Assembly: GCA_015068135.1 (NCBI GenBank)
Contig: SVLB01000021.1
Coordinates: 1 to 45,275 of the forward strand
DNA: 45,275 bases
Source of the DNA: Oscillospiraceae bacterium
Lineage (GTDB): Bacteria > Bacillota > Clostridia > Oscillospirales > Oscillospiraceae
Direction: 5' to 3'
Position 1 is the first letter of the stretch; each line of letters opens with the position of its first letter. Shown one piece after another: positions 24,405-33,870 of the stretch. A program made the position numbers and the translations under genes. The notes under the pieces were generated by a model. The model was not told where the DNA came from. It ran no database searches and was given only the letters and a program-made list of their open reading frames with translations.

Positions 24405-27400
24405 TTACTCCTCAATCTTTACCGGGTATTTGTTCTCCTCCGGCTTGTCAATTCTCACAGGAGGATTGCCGCTGTTTTTCAGCGTCACATCAAAGTGCTG
24501 TGCAGAGTTTTCACTGTAGATGGTCAGGTAAAGGCCACCTTCAATGATGCAGTCCTCGAATAAGGTGGGGATCTGCAGATCTGCCGTTGCCAGATTCTGC
24601 AGGCGTACCGTACGGTAATTGGTCTCGCCGCCCCAGAATTCGCAACGACGGAAGGTCAGCGTAGGTACGTAGGTGGGATTCTTGGAGCCGCTTTCGTGAG
24701 TGTAGAAGGCGCAGTGAGAACTACTGCCACGGAACTCGAAATAGCAATCCTCAAACAGGAATTCCGTACCCTGGGCCATACCGTTACCGATGGTGTTATT
24801 GAAGCCCAGCTGCTTTCCTGCCGCATTTTTATCGCTGAACTCATAAATGCAGCGCACATTCTTGTAGATGTGCTGCGTACCCTGGTCATTGGCTGCATTA
24901 TGGGAGTCATCGTGGATGGCATAACGGCCATTCTTACAGTAGATCTCGATGTTCTCGATGTAGCAAGGTGCAATGATGTTCAGCGGAGACCAGGTACGGC
25001 TCTCACCGTAGGTGATCTCGTTTGCCTCGGGGCTGAAGTCCAGAAGCACATCGCCCAGGCCAATGAGGCGGGTATTGTAGGGCAGGAATACACAGTAGGG
25101 GAAGTAATCGGGAGACTCCACATTATCGGGAGGCGTCGGTACATTCAGTTCTCTGTACTCCCGGAAGATATCGTAAGTACCCTCGTCCAGGAAAATGATC
25201 TTCTCGTTGGTATCGTCTTCCAGGTCCATAAAGAGCTTGGTGACGCTGGTATACTCCCGGGTGGGGCCTACATAGTAGATGTTGGCAGGGTCAATACCCT
25301 CCATCTGCTCCGGAGTGGGGATTCTGGGATCGACCCAGCCGGTAATCTCGGCAATGTTCCAGCCCTGCATTACGGCAGTATACTTTTCGCAGAATTCCTT
25401 CACAGCCGCGATCTGAGGATTCGTCAGGGTATCGAGGCGTGTGTTTACCAGCTCCAGCATATTCCGCAGAGAACGGTTAACGGTTTTGCTCTCCACCAAA
25501 GTGCCGTCCTTCAGGGTGATCTGGGCGGTGGCTGCCAGAAGTGTCTGGCCGTGATTTTCCACGTCGTAATTGTCCACACGCAGAGTAACGACAGTCTTTG
25601 CAGGATCAAAGGCCTTCTCCATGCTCACGGGCTTGCAATTGGTCAGCTGCAGGACGTAGCCTACGGTTTCAATGTTCGCCAGCACAGCGTCGCTGCCGTA
25701 AACCGTTGCCTTATAGCCCACGCCCTCAGTAGCAGGCCGGAGGCTGATGTGGCTCACCTTCAGATCGAAGCGCTGGAAGGTATAGCCGTTTTCATCCTGG
25801 AACGCCATATAACGGTTTTCCCGGGCAATATCCGCATTGGTACCAAGGAAATGGGGTGCTACATTACAGCTCACAGAGCCGGTCAAATGACCCATATCAG
25901 AGATATCGTAGTCATCGGTAGCGGTGTCATAGCCGTAGAGAGTACCCTCACCGCTCAGGTCACCGGTATAGGTAAAGCCGTTGAGGTTCAGCCATACCTT
26001 ACCCTGAATCTCACCGTTGCCTACATGGTTGCTCAACAAAGTAAAGACAGCATGGTCACCGCTGGCCAAGCCATCGGCAAGGGTCGCAAAGGTGGTGCCA
26101 TCCTGTGCCATCAACAGGCCGTTGGCATAAATGCCCTGGTCATCGGCATTGTAGGTCAGGCTGAGGGCTTCCGAAGCAAGGCAGGCAGTCTTGTCAGTTG
26201 CTGCCGTTGCGATCTTACCCACATAGGAAGTGTCCACGGAAACAGGGGCTTCCATAGCCAGGGTATCTGCCAGAATCACGCAGTCAGTGTTTTCCACGTA
26301 CAATTGTGCGCCGTCACCGCTGAAGGCAGGGTTGCCATCCAGCGTCAGCTGGGCATTGGTAACATAAATGCCGTCACCGCTTTCAGAAGCAGTGCCATTT
26401 ACCATAGTACCGCCGGAAATATTGGCCTTTACGCCGCCATCCAGGTAGAACAAGCCGCCCTTAACAGCGGAATCGCCGTTGAAGGTACCGCCGGTAATAT
26501 TCAGCTCGCAGTCATCGTTGGTACCGAAGATGCTGCCGAATTCAGCCTGGCCGCCATTGATGGTACCGCCGGAGATATTGACCTCCACCGTACCTGCACA
26601 TTTGCGCACGCCAATGACACCGCCGTAGGTTTCGGACTTGCCGCCGTTGACGATGCCGCCGGAGATGTTGATCACAGCAGGACGCGCGGAATCGGAGGAA
26701 TAGCCATAAATCGTTGCGCCATAGCCGGTGTAAGTCTTGGAGGTGGTTACCAGGTCATTGACCTCGCCGCCGTTGATGGTACCGCCCTCAATGTTCAAAA
26801 TACCAAAGTTCTGAACGGAGATCGCACCGCCATTGACACCGTGGTCGTTGACCGTACCGGTAATGGTACCGCTCTTGACAGTCAGTGTGGCGGTCTGCTT
26901 ATAGGATGTAGTTGGAGTGTGACCGATCACCTGGATCACGTTGCCGCCGGAGCTGTCGCCGACCTGGCCTGCATAGCCGCCGCTGATCGTACCGCCATCG
27001 AGTACAAAGTTAGCGGGACGGAACACCCGGATATTGCCGCCGGAGACTGCACTGCCGTTCAGGAACTCACCGCCGGTCATGGTAAAGTTGCCGTGGATCT
27101 GAGCGTTACCGCCGGTAGAAGCCGCCTTGCCGTCTCTGATCACGCCGCCGGACATGGTCACATTGGTAATGACCTCGCCGTTCTTCAGGGGCATACCCAG
27201 ATACAGGTTACCGCCGCAGGCGTTGCTGCCCTTGGTCTGACCACTGGTAATGGTACCGCCACGGATATCCATGGTGCCGTTGCAGCGGATATTACCGCCA
27301 CAGTTGGCGAAACCACCGGAGATGGTGCCGTCAATGAGCACCATATTACCTGCTGTGCCGTTCGCTACACCATGAATGTAAATGTTGCCGCCAAAGTTGG

Positions 27401-30400
27401 TGGTGGCATAATCGGTGGTGTCAGTGCCGGTATCCTTGCTTCTGGCACGGCCATCTTGAATGGTACCACCGGAAACGGTCAGCGTATGGGAATCACTCTC
27501 ATGCTGATAGATATTACCGCCGCTGACGAATGCGCGGCCATCGGAGATGGTACCGCCGGAAATGGTAGTATTGCCGAAGGAAGCAATGCTGCCGCCGTTG
27601 TCTGCCTCGCCTCCGGAAACCGTACCGCCGGAAACGGTCAGCACTGCGGAATCTGCCTCGTGGTAAATACAGCCGCCGAAGAGATCTGCCTTACCGCCGG
27701 AAACCGTACCGCTGGAAATGGTAGTATTGCCGAAGGAAGCAATGGTGCCGCCGTTTTGGGCAGTACCGCCGGAAACCGTACCGCCGGAGACTGTCAGCAA
27801 ACGGGAGGTTGACTTATGGTAGATATTGCCGCCGTAGAAATAAGCGCGGCCATCGGCCACCTTACCGCCGGAAAGGGTAACCGTACCCTCGGAGTAAATA
27901 TTACCGCCGTCTGCCGCAGTACCGTTCTGTACAGTACCGCCATTGACGGTAAGGGTGCCGCCCTTCGCCTTGTTGGAGACATAGATATTACCGCCCTTAC
28001 CGGTCCCTTCGCCCGTAGGCGCTACACCCTCCTTGATCGTACCGCCGGAGATGGTGGTATTGCCGTCACTGTAGATATTGCCGCCCTTCAGAGCCTTACC
28101 GCCCAGGATGGTGGCATAGCCGGAAATGGTGATGGTACCGGTAGCAGTATCGTTGGTGCCGGTGTAGAGGTTACCGCCAGGGCCGGTAGTGCCGTTGGTA
28201 CCGGCCTTACCGTTACTGATCACCGTATTTGCGGTGGGCAAGGAAGAATTTGCACCGGAGATAGAGATCTTGGAGCCGGGAGTACCGCAGATGTTACCGC
28301 CGTAATAGCCCGCAACACCGCCGGTGATCCTGCCTTTGGTAATGGTCAGGGTACCGCCGGAAAGGTTAATATTACCGCCTTGGTTATTGGTACCCGTTTT
28401 CACTGCCTGACCGTAGGAGATCACACCGCCGGAAACGGTGGTGCTGGAAGTGGAAGACAGATAGACGTTACCGCCGTGACCGGAAGCCTTACCGCCGGTG
28501 ATCAGGCCACCGGAGATCTTCACGGTGCCATCGGCATAGATATTACCGCCATTACTGCTGGCAGTGCCGCCGGAGATCTTACCGCGGGTCATATTAAAGG
28601 TACTGCCCGCTGTCATATACAGAGTACCGCCATGGACAGCAGAGCCGCCGATCAGGGTACCGCCGTACATATTCATGGTACTCTTGGCGATCATGTAGAA
28701 TACGCCGCCACGGCCAATGGTGGTGCCGCTGGTGGTCACAGTACCGCCTATAAACAGACCGTCGTAAACATTCAGGGTAGCCGCCGCAGAGTTACCGATC
28801 ACAGCAATACCGCCCTGACGCATAGAAGTCTTGGTGGCATCCCAGTTGCCGCCGTAAATGGAGCCCACGCAGCCTTCATACATATAGAAAATGCCGCCGT
28901 AAGACGACTTGGTGGTAGTAGAAACGGTGCCCCACTCGGTTGCAGGACCGCAGTCAGTAATATTCAAAATACCCCTGATGTTGATTGCCCGCTTGGTGGC
29001 CGTAATATTATGGCCGTTGAGGCAGATATTTGCCGTGGTTCCTGCCGCGTTAGTCCAGGTATCGGCCAGTGCGATATCGGACACCAGGTAATAGTTGCCG
29101 GATGCGGGCAATGTGGTCTTTTCCGCATCGGTGGTGCCCCAGGGAGTGAAGGTAACGTCGGAGCAGGAATGGCTCCCCTTGCCCTCACCGTGACCGCCGC
29201 ATACGCAGTGGGTATGGGTTTCTGTCACGTTCACCGTCAGGGTCTTGGTCACGTTCCCTGCGGTGAAGGTCACCGTACCGGTACCCACAGCCTTGCCTTC
29301 AATGCAGAAGGGCCAGACGACCTGCAGGTTATCGCTGGTGGTCACGGTGATATTGGAAGCATATTCCGGAGCCAGGGCAGGAACGATCACGTCAGAAACC
29401 TCTTCCAGACCCACAGAGATGGTATCGGGAACCGCGGTTCTGTCCAGATACTCCAGGGTGATCTGTGTCACCTGGTCATTGCCCTGGGTAACATTGTAAA
29501 ACACCTGTGCCATATTCTGGCCCACAGCATTATAAGTCACCTGGCTCAGATGGGTAGTATCCTGGGTGCAGAACACACCGCCCTTACCGGTGGAGGTGGG
29601 CTTGCTGACTGCAGTACCCTGGGTGGTATAGTTGATATCCGGGAAGGTAGCAAGGCCGCTGGTAGTCAGCCAATCCCGGTAAATATCGGAAGCGATGTAC
29701 ACATCGGGATATTCCGGGGATGCCGCCATAATATAGTTGACGGCCTTGTCGTACTGGTAGTCATCACTGGACGCGGTCCAGATAGGAACGATGCCCATAT
29801 ACTCCAGGGTCTCGTTGCCGGCTACACCATCCATATCCATGGCAAGATCCGTTTTCAGACCGTTCCACAAGGTCTCGTAATCGGACTTCAGGGAAGCATG
29901 GCTCCAGTGGTTATAGTTGGCATTGCCGAAGTTAGCACCGGAGAAGTAGAACATGGCCATTTCGCCCAGGGTGTAGTGTCCTGCGGCGATCTCATTTTTG
30001 ACGATCTGCTGGGCATAGCCAAAATGGGTCAAAACACTCTCGTACTTGTAGGCATAGTGGGCACGGCTTTCACCGGCATTCTCATAGTGCCAGCCGGCAA
30101 CACCGGGCAGCCACTCGTTGATGCAGGAGCCAGGAATGGCCAGGTTCATGACCCAGGCCTTTTCGCCGGTGAGCTGATTCCACTCATAAGCCAAAGCACT
30201 GCCCACACCGCGGGTACCACCCTGACCGGGAGCAAAGGCATCCAATGCGCCGGTGCCGGTGCCGCCTGCACGGGTAGCAGAGCCGTAACCCAAGCCGCCA
30301 TTGGCAGAGGTAAGGCTGGACCGCTCAAAGGAGCTGTAGCCCTGACCGGCCTCCACCGCCACAGACTGTCCGGGTGTGCCATACTGGCCTGCGCCAACGG

Positions 30401-30809
30401 AATGGCCGGTGATCAGGAACATGGAAAGTCTTGCGGGCTTGACCTCCACCGGGTAGCTGACGCCGTCAGCCACGATGGTGGCGGTACCGGTACCTACTGC
30501 AATGATCTTGCCGCCCTCGTAGATCAGGACGTGATCATCATCAGTGGTAGTGCCGATCTTTTTGGAAGTAACCACTTCATTTTCGATGGTAACAGAAGTG
30601 GCGCTTTTGCCGATCACCGCGGATACCGCCTTACGATCGTCATAAAGCATTTGAATGGTTTCTTCCGCTGCAGTGGCAACAGCAGCTTCCGTAGCGGGCT
30701 GAGCCGCCGCTTCTGTTTCTGTCTCAACCGCCAGTGCAGACATGGCAGTCAGGCAAAAGCCCAAAACCATAGCCAAAACCAGCAGCATTGACAATGCTGT
30801 TTTCTTCAC
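24405..30809 (-). CDS. Giant secreted SGNH-esterase / beta-helix protein
   Basis: 2134 residues from a GTG at 30809, preceded 7 nt upstream by AGGAGG; upstream codons of the frame lack a site. Signal peptide about 1-28 (KKTALSMLLVLAMVLGFCL, cut near ALA). Residues about 110-460 resemble a sialate-O-acetylesterase-type SGNH hydrolase: LITGHSVGAGQYG (block I), GGTRGVGSALAYEW, SGANFGNANYN and DTTHLSQ (Asp-x-x-His, block V). A Cys/His cluster follows (HTHCVCGG ... HSC). Then comes a long right-handed beta-helix of about 27 rungs with the motif GGNIY-x-G-T-x-I-SGGTI (roughly 580-1500). The C-terminal 350 residues look like a pectate-lyase-type helix (ENIEIYCKNGRYAIHDDSHNAANDQGT). No LPXTG, SLH or dockerin is visible. 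It probably deacetylates and binds or cleaves a host or plant glycan. It has its own promoter and terminator. Confidence 0.8.
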   Translation of the reverse strand: MKKTALSMLLVLAMVLGFCLTAMSALAVETETEAAAQPATEAAVATAAEETIQMLYDDRKAVSAVIGKSATSVTIENEVVTSKKIGTTTDDDHVLIYEGGKIIAVGTGTATIVADGVSYPVEVKPARLSMFLITGHSVGAGQYGTPGQSVAVEAGQGYSSFERSSLTSANGGLGYGSATRAGGTGTGALDAFAPGQGGTRGVGSALAYEWNQLTGEKAWVMNLAIPGSCINEWLPGVAGWHYENAGESRAHYAYKYESVLTHFGYAQQIVKNEIAAGHYTLGEMAMFYFSGANFGNANYNHWSHASLKSDYETLWNGLKTDLAMDMDGVAGNETLEYMGIVPIWTASSDDYQYDKAVNYIMAASPEYPDVYIASDIYRDWLTTSGLATFPDINYTTQGTAVSKPTSTGKGGVFCTQDTTHLSQVTYNAVGQNMAQVFYNVTQGNDQVTQITLEYLDRTAVPDTISVGLEEVSDVIVPALAPEYASNITVTTSDNLQVVWPFCIEGKAVGTGTVTFTAGNVTKTLTVNVTETHTHCVCGGHGEGKGSHSCSDVTFTPWGTTDAEKTTLPASGNYYLVSDIALADTWTNAAGTTANICLNGHNITATKRAINIRGILNITDCGPATEWGTVSTTTKSSYGGIFYMYEGCVGSIYGGNWDATKTSMRQGGIAVIGNSAAATLNVYDGLFIGGTVTTSGTTIGRGGVFYMIAKSTMNMYGGTLIGGSAVHGGTLYMTAGSTFNMTRGKISGGTASSNGGNIYADGTVKISGGLITGGKASGHGGNVYLSSTSSTTVSGGVISYGQAVKTGTNNQGGNINLSGGTLTITKGRITGGVAGYYGGNICGTPGSKISISGANSSLPTANTVISNGKAGTNGTTGPGGNLYTGTNDTATGTITISGYATILGGKALKGGNIYSDGNTTISGGTIKEGVAPTGEGTGKGGNIYVSNKAKGGTLTVNGGTVQNGTAADGGNIYSEGTVTLSGGKVADGRAYFYGGNIYHKSTSRLLTVSGGTVSGGTAQNGGTIASFGNTTISSGTVSGGKADLFGGCIYHEADSAVLTVSGGTVSGGEADNGGSIASFGNTTISGGTISDGRAFVSGGNIYQHESDSHTLTVSGGTIQDGRARSKDTGTDTTDYATTNFGGNIYIHGVANGTAGNMVLIDGTISGGFANCGGNIRCNGTMDIRGGTITSGQTKGSNACGGNLYLGMPLKNGEVITNVTMSGGVIRDGKAASTGGNAQIHGNFTMTGGEFLNGSAVSGGNIRVFRPANFVLDGGTISGGYAGQVGDSSGGNVIQVIGHTPTTSYKQTATLTVKSGTITGTVNDHGVNGGAISVQNFGILNIEGGTINGGEVNDLVTTSKTYTGYGATIYGYSSDSARPAVINISGGIVNGGKSETYGGVIGVRKCAGTVEVNISGGTINGGQAEFGSIFGTNDDCELNITGGTFNGDSAVKGGLFYLDGGVKANISGGTMVNGTASESGDGIYVTNAQLTLDGNPAFSGDGAQLYVENTDCVILADTLAMEAPVSVDTSYVGKIATAATDKTACLASEALSLTYNADDQGIYANGLLMAQDGTTFATLADGLASGDHAVFTLLSNHVGNGEIQGKVWLNLNGFTYTGDLSGEGTLYGYDTATDDYDISDMGHLTGSVSCNVAPHFLGTNADIARENRYMAFQDENGYTFQRFDLKVSHISLRPATEGVGYKATVYGSDAVLANIETVGYVLQLTNCKPVSMEKAFDPAKTVVTLRVDNYDVENHGQTLLAATAQITLKDGTLVESKTVNRSLRNMLELVNTRLDTLTNPQIAAVKEFCEKYTAVMQGWNIAEITGWVDPRIPTPEQMEGIDPANIYYVGPTREYTSVTKLFMDLEDDTNEKIIFLDEGTYDIFREYRELNVPTPPDNVESPDYFPYCVFLPYNTRLIGLGDVLLDFSPEANEITYGESRTWSPLNIIAPCYIENIEIYCKNGRYAIHDDSHNAANDQGTQHIYKNVRCIYEFSDKNAAGKQLGFNNTIGNGMAQGTEFLFEDCYFEFRGSSSHCAFYTHESGSKNPTYVPTLTFRRCEFWGGETNYRTVRLQNLATADLQIPTLFEDCIIEGGLYLTIYSENSAQHFDVTLKNSGNPPVRIDKPEENKYPVKIEE

Positions 30810-30850
30810 GATAATTCCTCCTAACATATTTTGATGGATTTCCACTTTGT

Positions 30851-30879
30851 ATTTTAACTTATATTCGGTCATTTTTCAA
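30851..30879 (-). promoter_or_regulatory. Promoter of the giant esterase/beta-helix gene
   Basis: On the minus strand TTGAAA (30879-30874), a 17-bp spacer and TAAAAT (30856-30851), about 40 nt before the GTG start. AACGTTTG just upstream (near 30887) resembles half of a CcpA-type cre site, but that is weak. Confidence 0.6.
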
Positions 30880-30887
30880 TTACAAAC

Positions 30888-31248
30888 GTTTGAAAATAGC
30901 AGCTGGGCACTCCCCTCCCTTTCATTTTCTACTTTTTACACAATTTTCGAACTGTCATTTGTGCAATTTCACGACATTCGAAAAGGCTTCTCCCGTAGGA
31001 GAAGCCTCAGAGTGTCAAAAAAGCCGCAAACCGTCAAAATAGGTATGAATGGTAATAGAAAGCAGTGTCATTGCGAGGCCACTTGTGGCCGTGGTAATCC
31101 GTTCTTCTTAAGACCCAGAAAGGCTTGCTGCGCAAGATATTTTGACTTACTGCGCAAACCGGACTCTACCGTACCTATGTACGCCGACGAGTCCGGTTTG
31201 CTTGTCTTTGCGGCTCCTTTGACCTCTGCCAGCTTGTCAAAAAAGGGG
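30888..31248. other. Gene-free stretch with REP-like hairpins
   Basis: No supportable gene. The stretch carries several short inverted repeats. One is a 12-bp stem CAAACCGGACTC (31155-31166) with GAGTCCGGTTTG (31189-31200) enclosing two GTAC words. Another is GAGGCCAC-TT-GTGGCC near 31075-31091, within a CATTGCGAGG...GTGGTAATCCG block like the CATTGCGAGG repeats spread through many bacterial intergenic regions. The + frame through this stretch is not a gene. Confidence 0.6.
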
Positions 31249-31300
31249 CCGGTGCCTACACCGGCCCGTGGGCCGAAGTGGTCTTCGGCCCCTACAAGGG
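31249..31300. repeat. Double-hairpin intergenic repeat, copy 2
   Basis: Same 52-bp double hairpin and orientation as 24257-24308. It lies just after the end of the [FeFe] hydrogenase gene, where it may serve as its terminator together with the flanking sequence. Confidence 0.85.
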
Positions 31301-31348
31301 TGGTACTTTCATAACAAGGACGTTCTAAAGCTCCGGCATTATCCAGGT

Positions 31349-32857
31349 TTATTCTTCCAAATCCTTTGCGTGGTCTTTATAGTCGCTGTCCGTGGGGCTG
31401 AGGCGGTCTGTTTCGTTTTGGTAGCGCTGTACCACCTTTGCCGCCAGTTCCACAGGAAGCAGCGTACCGGCACCGGCCACGCAGCCGCCGGGACAAGCCA
31501 TGCCCTCCAGCAGATACCCATCGTATTTTCCGGCTTTTGCCAATGTCATCAGCTTTCTGCAGTCCCGCAGGCCCTCTGCCCGGGCAGTTTTGACCTGGGC
31601 GTCCGGATTGGTTTCGTGGATCATTTTCTCCACTGCCCCGGCAACACCGCCGGATACCGCAAAGCCACGGCCTGCGGCAGAGCCCTCGTTCAGATCGTGC
31701 ATAGGCTCGATGGTTTCAAAGTCAATATTCTTGGCCTCGAACATACCCTGCAGTTCCTCGAAGGTGAGAACAAAGTCCACATCAGAGCGAATGTCCTCCC
31801 GGATGGCCTCCAGCTTCTTGGCGGCACAGGGGCCCACAAAGACCACCTTGCAGCCGGGGTACTTCTTCTTCATAAGCCGGGCAGTAAAGACCATGGGGGT
31901 CAGGGTCATGGAGATCTTTCCGGTCTCACCGGGGAAGAGCTTATTGATCATGGAATGCCAGGCCGGGCAGCAGGAGGTCGCCATATAATTCTGCTGGGAA
32001 GGCACCTTTTCCAAGAAGTCCTTTGCCTCTTCAATGGTACAGATGTCCGCACCCACGGCAACCTCTACGATCCGGGCGAAGCCCAGCTGCTTCATGGCGG
32101 CAATGAACTTGCCGGGAGTGGAATGCTTGCCAAACTGTCCGATAAAGGCCGGAGCCACAATGGCCACCACACGGTCACCCCGGAGAATGGACTGGATCAC
32201 CTGGAAGATCTGACCCTTGTCAACAATGGCACCGAAGGGACAGCTCACCAGGCACTGACCGCAGGCCACACATTTTTCCTGATTGATCACTGCCCTGCCC
32301 TGCTCATCGGACTCAATGGCATCCATACCGCAGGCAGAAGCGCAGGGGCGTTCCATATGGACAATAGCATTGTAAGGACAGGCCTTGGCGCATTTACCGC
32401 ATCGGATGCACTTATCCAGATCAATATAAGAACGGTTATTCCGGAAGGTAATCGCTTCCTTGGGGCAAACCTTTTGGCAGGATGCCGCCAGGCAATTCTG
32501 ACAGTAATTGCTTACCTTATATTGATTGGTAGGGCAAGCGTGGCAGGCATAGGGAATGATATTGACCAGAGGGGGATCATAGTACTGTTCCGCAACAGCG
32601 GCGGCATCCATGCCCTCGGTCATCAGATGCCGGGTCTGAATGGGGCGGATGTTCAGGCCCATGGCCAGGCGCACACGCTCACTGGCAATGGCACGCTCCA
32701 AAAACACAGACTCCCGGTGCAAAGGCTGGTCGCCGGGGACAATGATATAGGGCAGTTCATCCACGCCCTCGTAGCCCCGTCCGGCATAGGCCATCCGCGC
32801 CACTTCCGTAAATACCTTTTTCCGAATATCGGTGATCAAAGAAGGAATTCCTCTCAT
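31349..32857 (-). CDS. [FeFe] hydrogenase, monomeric (group B-like)
   Basis: 502 residues. The start ATG at 32857 follows GAGAGGTAACTGT; the TTG 15 nt upstream lies within that site. The N-terminal part is Cys-rich: Cys105, 108, 119, 122, 127 and 131, then ferredoxin-like CIRCGKCAKACP (150-161) and CVACGQCLVSCP (196-207). The catalytic H-cluster motifs are TSCCPAW (294-300), VGPCAAKK (342-348) and MACPGGC (453-459), giving Cys296, 344, 455 and 459. The P2 motif with GPC rather than MPC fits the poorly studied group B. It would make or oxidise H2 with ferredoxin as partner. Maturases HydE/F/G are not in the window. It is co-transcribed with a ZIP transporter 11 nt upstream. Confidence 0.9.
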   Translation of the reverse strand: MRGIPSLITDIRKKVFTEVARMAYAGRGYEGVDELPYIIVPGDQPLHRESVFLERAIASERVRLAMGLNIRPIQTRHLMTEGMDAAAVAEQYYDPPLVNIIPYACHACPTNQYKVSNYCQNCLAASCQKVCPKEAITFRNNRSYIDLDKCIRCGKCAKACPYNAIVHMERPCASACGMDAIESDEQGRAVINQEKCVACGQCLVSCPFGAIVDKGQIFQVIQSILRGDRVVAIVAPAFIGQFGKHSTPGKFIAAMKQLGFARIVEVAVGADICTIEEAKDFLEKVPSQQNYMATSCCPAWHSMINKLFPGETGKISMTLTPMVFTARLMKKKYPGCKVVFVGPCAAKKLEAIREDIRSDVDFVLTFEELQGMFEAKNIDFETIEPMHDLNEGSAAGRGFAVSGGVAGAVEKMIHETNPDAQVKTARAEGLRDCRKLMTLAKAGKYDGYLLEGMACPGGCVAGAGTLLPVELAAKVVQRYQNETDRLSPTDSDYKDHAKDLEE

Positions 32858-32868
32858 ACAGTTACCTC

Positions 32869-33708
32869 TCAAGCATAAATTATCAGAAGACCCACCAGCA
32901 TACCGATGATGGCAGAAAAGGCAGGCAATTTGCTATGGTACATCAAAATGGCCTGGGGCAGGATCTCGCCAAACACCACATACAGCATGGCTCCGCTGGC
33001 AAAGCCCAGGCTCAGCGCCAGGCCCAGCGCGCCGATCTCTCCCAAAAGATATCCCAAAACCGCGCCGATCACTGTGGGAATGCCGGAAAGAGCGGTAATG
33101 ATCACCGCTTTCCACCGCTTCATGCCGCCGCTGATCAGGGGCACGGATACCGCCATGCCCTCCGGGATATTGTGCAGACCGATGAGCACCGCCAAAACCA
33201 GGGCCGCACTGCCCATGGTGGCGTCATTGCTGGCATAGGACGCGCCAATGGTCATGCCCTCCGGGACATTGTGCAGCGCTATGGCGCCTGCCATCACGAT
33301 GCCCGCCACAAAAAGGGAAAGCTTATTGTCGTTTTTCGCATAGTGCTGGCGAAGATGGTCACTATGGATCAGCTCGTCCAGATCGTCCGCGGTTTGGGGA
33401 TGGTTTTCATCAATATGGGGGACCTCCGGGTTGGTCTTCCGGTCGATGAGGTAATTCAGCCCATAAATCGCCGCAACACCAAAGGCCACGGAGCCAATGA
33501 CCGTATAGATCCCCACCTGGGTCTCGATCGCCTCTGTGACCAGGTCAAAGCAAACCACACTGAGCATCACGCCGCCTGCAAAGCTCAAAAGCAGGCTCAC
33601 CACCCGGTTGGAATCCTTCTGCAGGATCGCACCGATCAGACCACCCAATCCCGTACCCACAACGCCGGCAATGGTGGTCGCCAGCAAAAGGGTTTGCATC
33701 ACATCCAT
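32869..33708 (-). CDS. ZIP family divalent metal transporter
   Basis: 279 residues with about eight membrane spans. The two metal-binding helices carry AIALHNVPEGMTIG and IGLHNIPEGMAVS, the ZIP signature. Between spans 3 and 4 is a His/Asp-rich cytoplasmic loop (PHIDENHPQTADDLDELIHSDHLRQHY, about 100-130) likely to sense or hold metal. The start ATG at 33708 follows AAAGGTGG by 6 nt. Members import Zn, Fe or Mn. Placement directly before an iron-sulfur hydrogenase suggests iron, but the sequence alone does not settle this. Confidence 0.93.
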   Translation of the reverse strand: MDVMQTLLLATTIAGVVGTGLGGLIGAILQKDSNRVVSLLLSFAGGVMLSVVCFDLVTEAIETQVGIYTVIGSVAFGVAAIYGLNYLIDRKTNPEVPHIDENHPQTADDLDELIHSDHLRQHYAKNDNKLSLFVAGIVMAGAIALHNVPEGMTIGASYASNDATMGSAALVLAVLIGLHNIPEGMAVSVPLISGGMKRWKAVIITALSGIPTVIGAVLGYLLGEIGALGLALSLGFASGAMLYVVFGEILPQAILMYHSKLPAFSAIIGMLVGLLIIYA

Positions 33709-33740
33709 ATCTCTATCCACCTTTATCTAATCTGTTTTTT

Positions 33741-33769
33741 ATCATACCACACAACGCGCAGTAACACAA
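33741..33769 (-). promoter_or_regulatory. Promoter of the ZIP-hydrogenase operon
   Basis: On the minus strand TTGTGT (33769-33764), a 17-bp spacer and TATGAT (33746-33741), about 33 nt before the ATG. I see no Fur-type palindrome. Confidence 0.6.
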
Positions 33770-33833
33770 TAAAAAGTTTTTGACATTATAAAAGCCCCTC
33801 ATCCGTCCCAGGAGAAGCCTTGCCGAAACGCAA

Positions 33834-33862
33834 AAAAATCGGGACTGCTTGTCCCGATTTTT
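33834..33862 (-). terminator. Terminator after the solitary glycosidase
   Basis: GTCCCGATTTTT (33851-33862) pairs with AAAAATCGGGAC (33834-33845), TGCTT loop, in an A/T-rich setting, just after the stop codon at 33871 of the minus-strand gene. Confidence 0.75.
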
Positions 33863-33870
33863 GTTGCGAT

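Noticed and set aside
24696..30791. Two very long open frames on the + strand (about 1038 and 991 codons) opposite the beta-helix gene
   Set aside because: They lie antisense to a gene with signal peptide, ribosome site, promoter and terminator. Their open length follows from the repetitive Gly/Ser/Thr codon pattern of that gene, and they have no credible start sites or recognisable domains.
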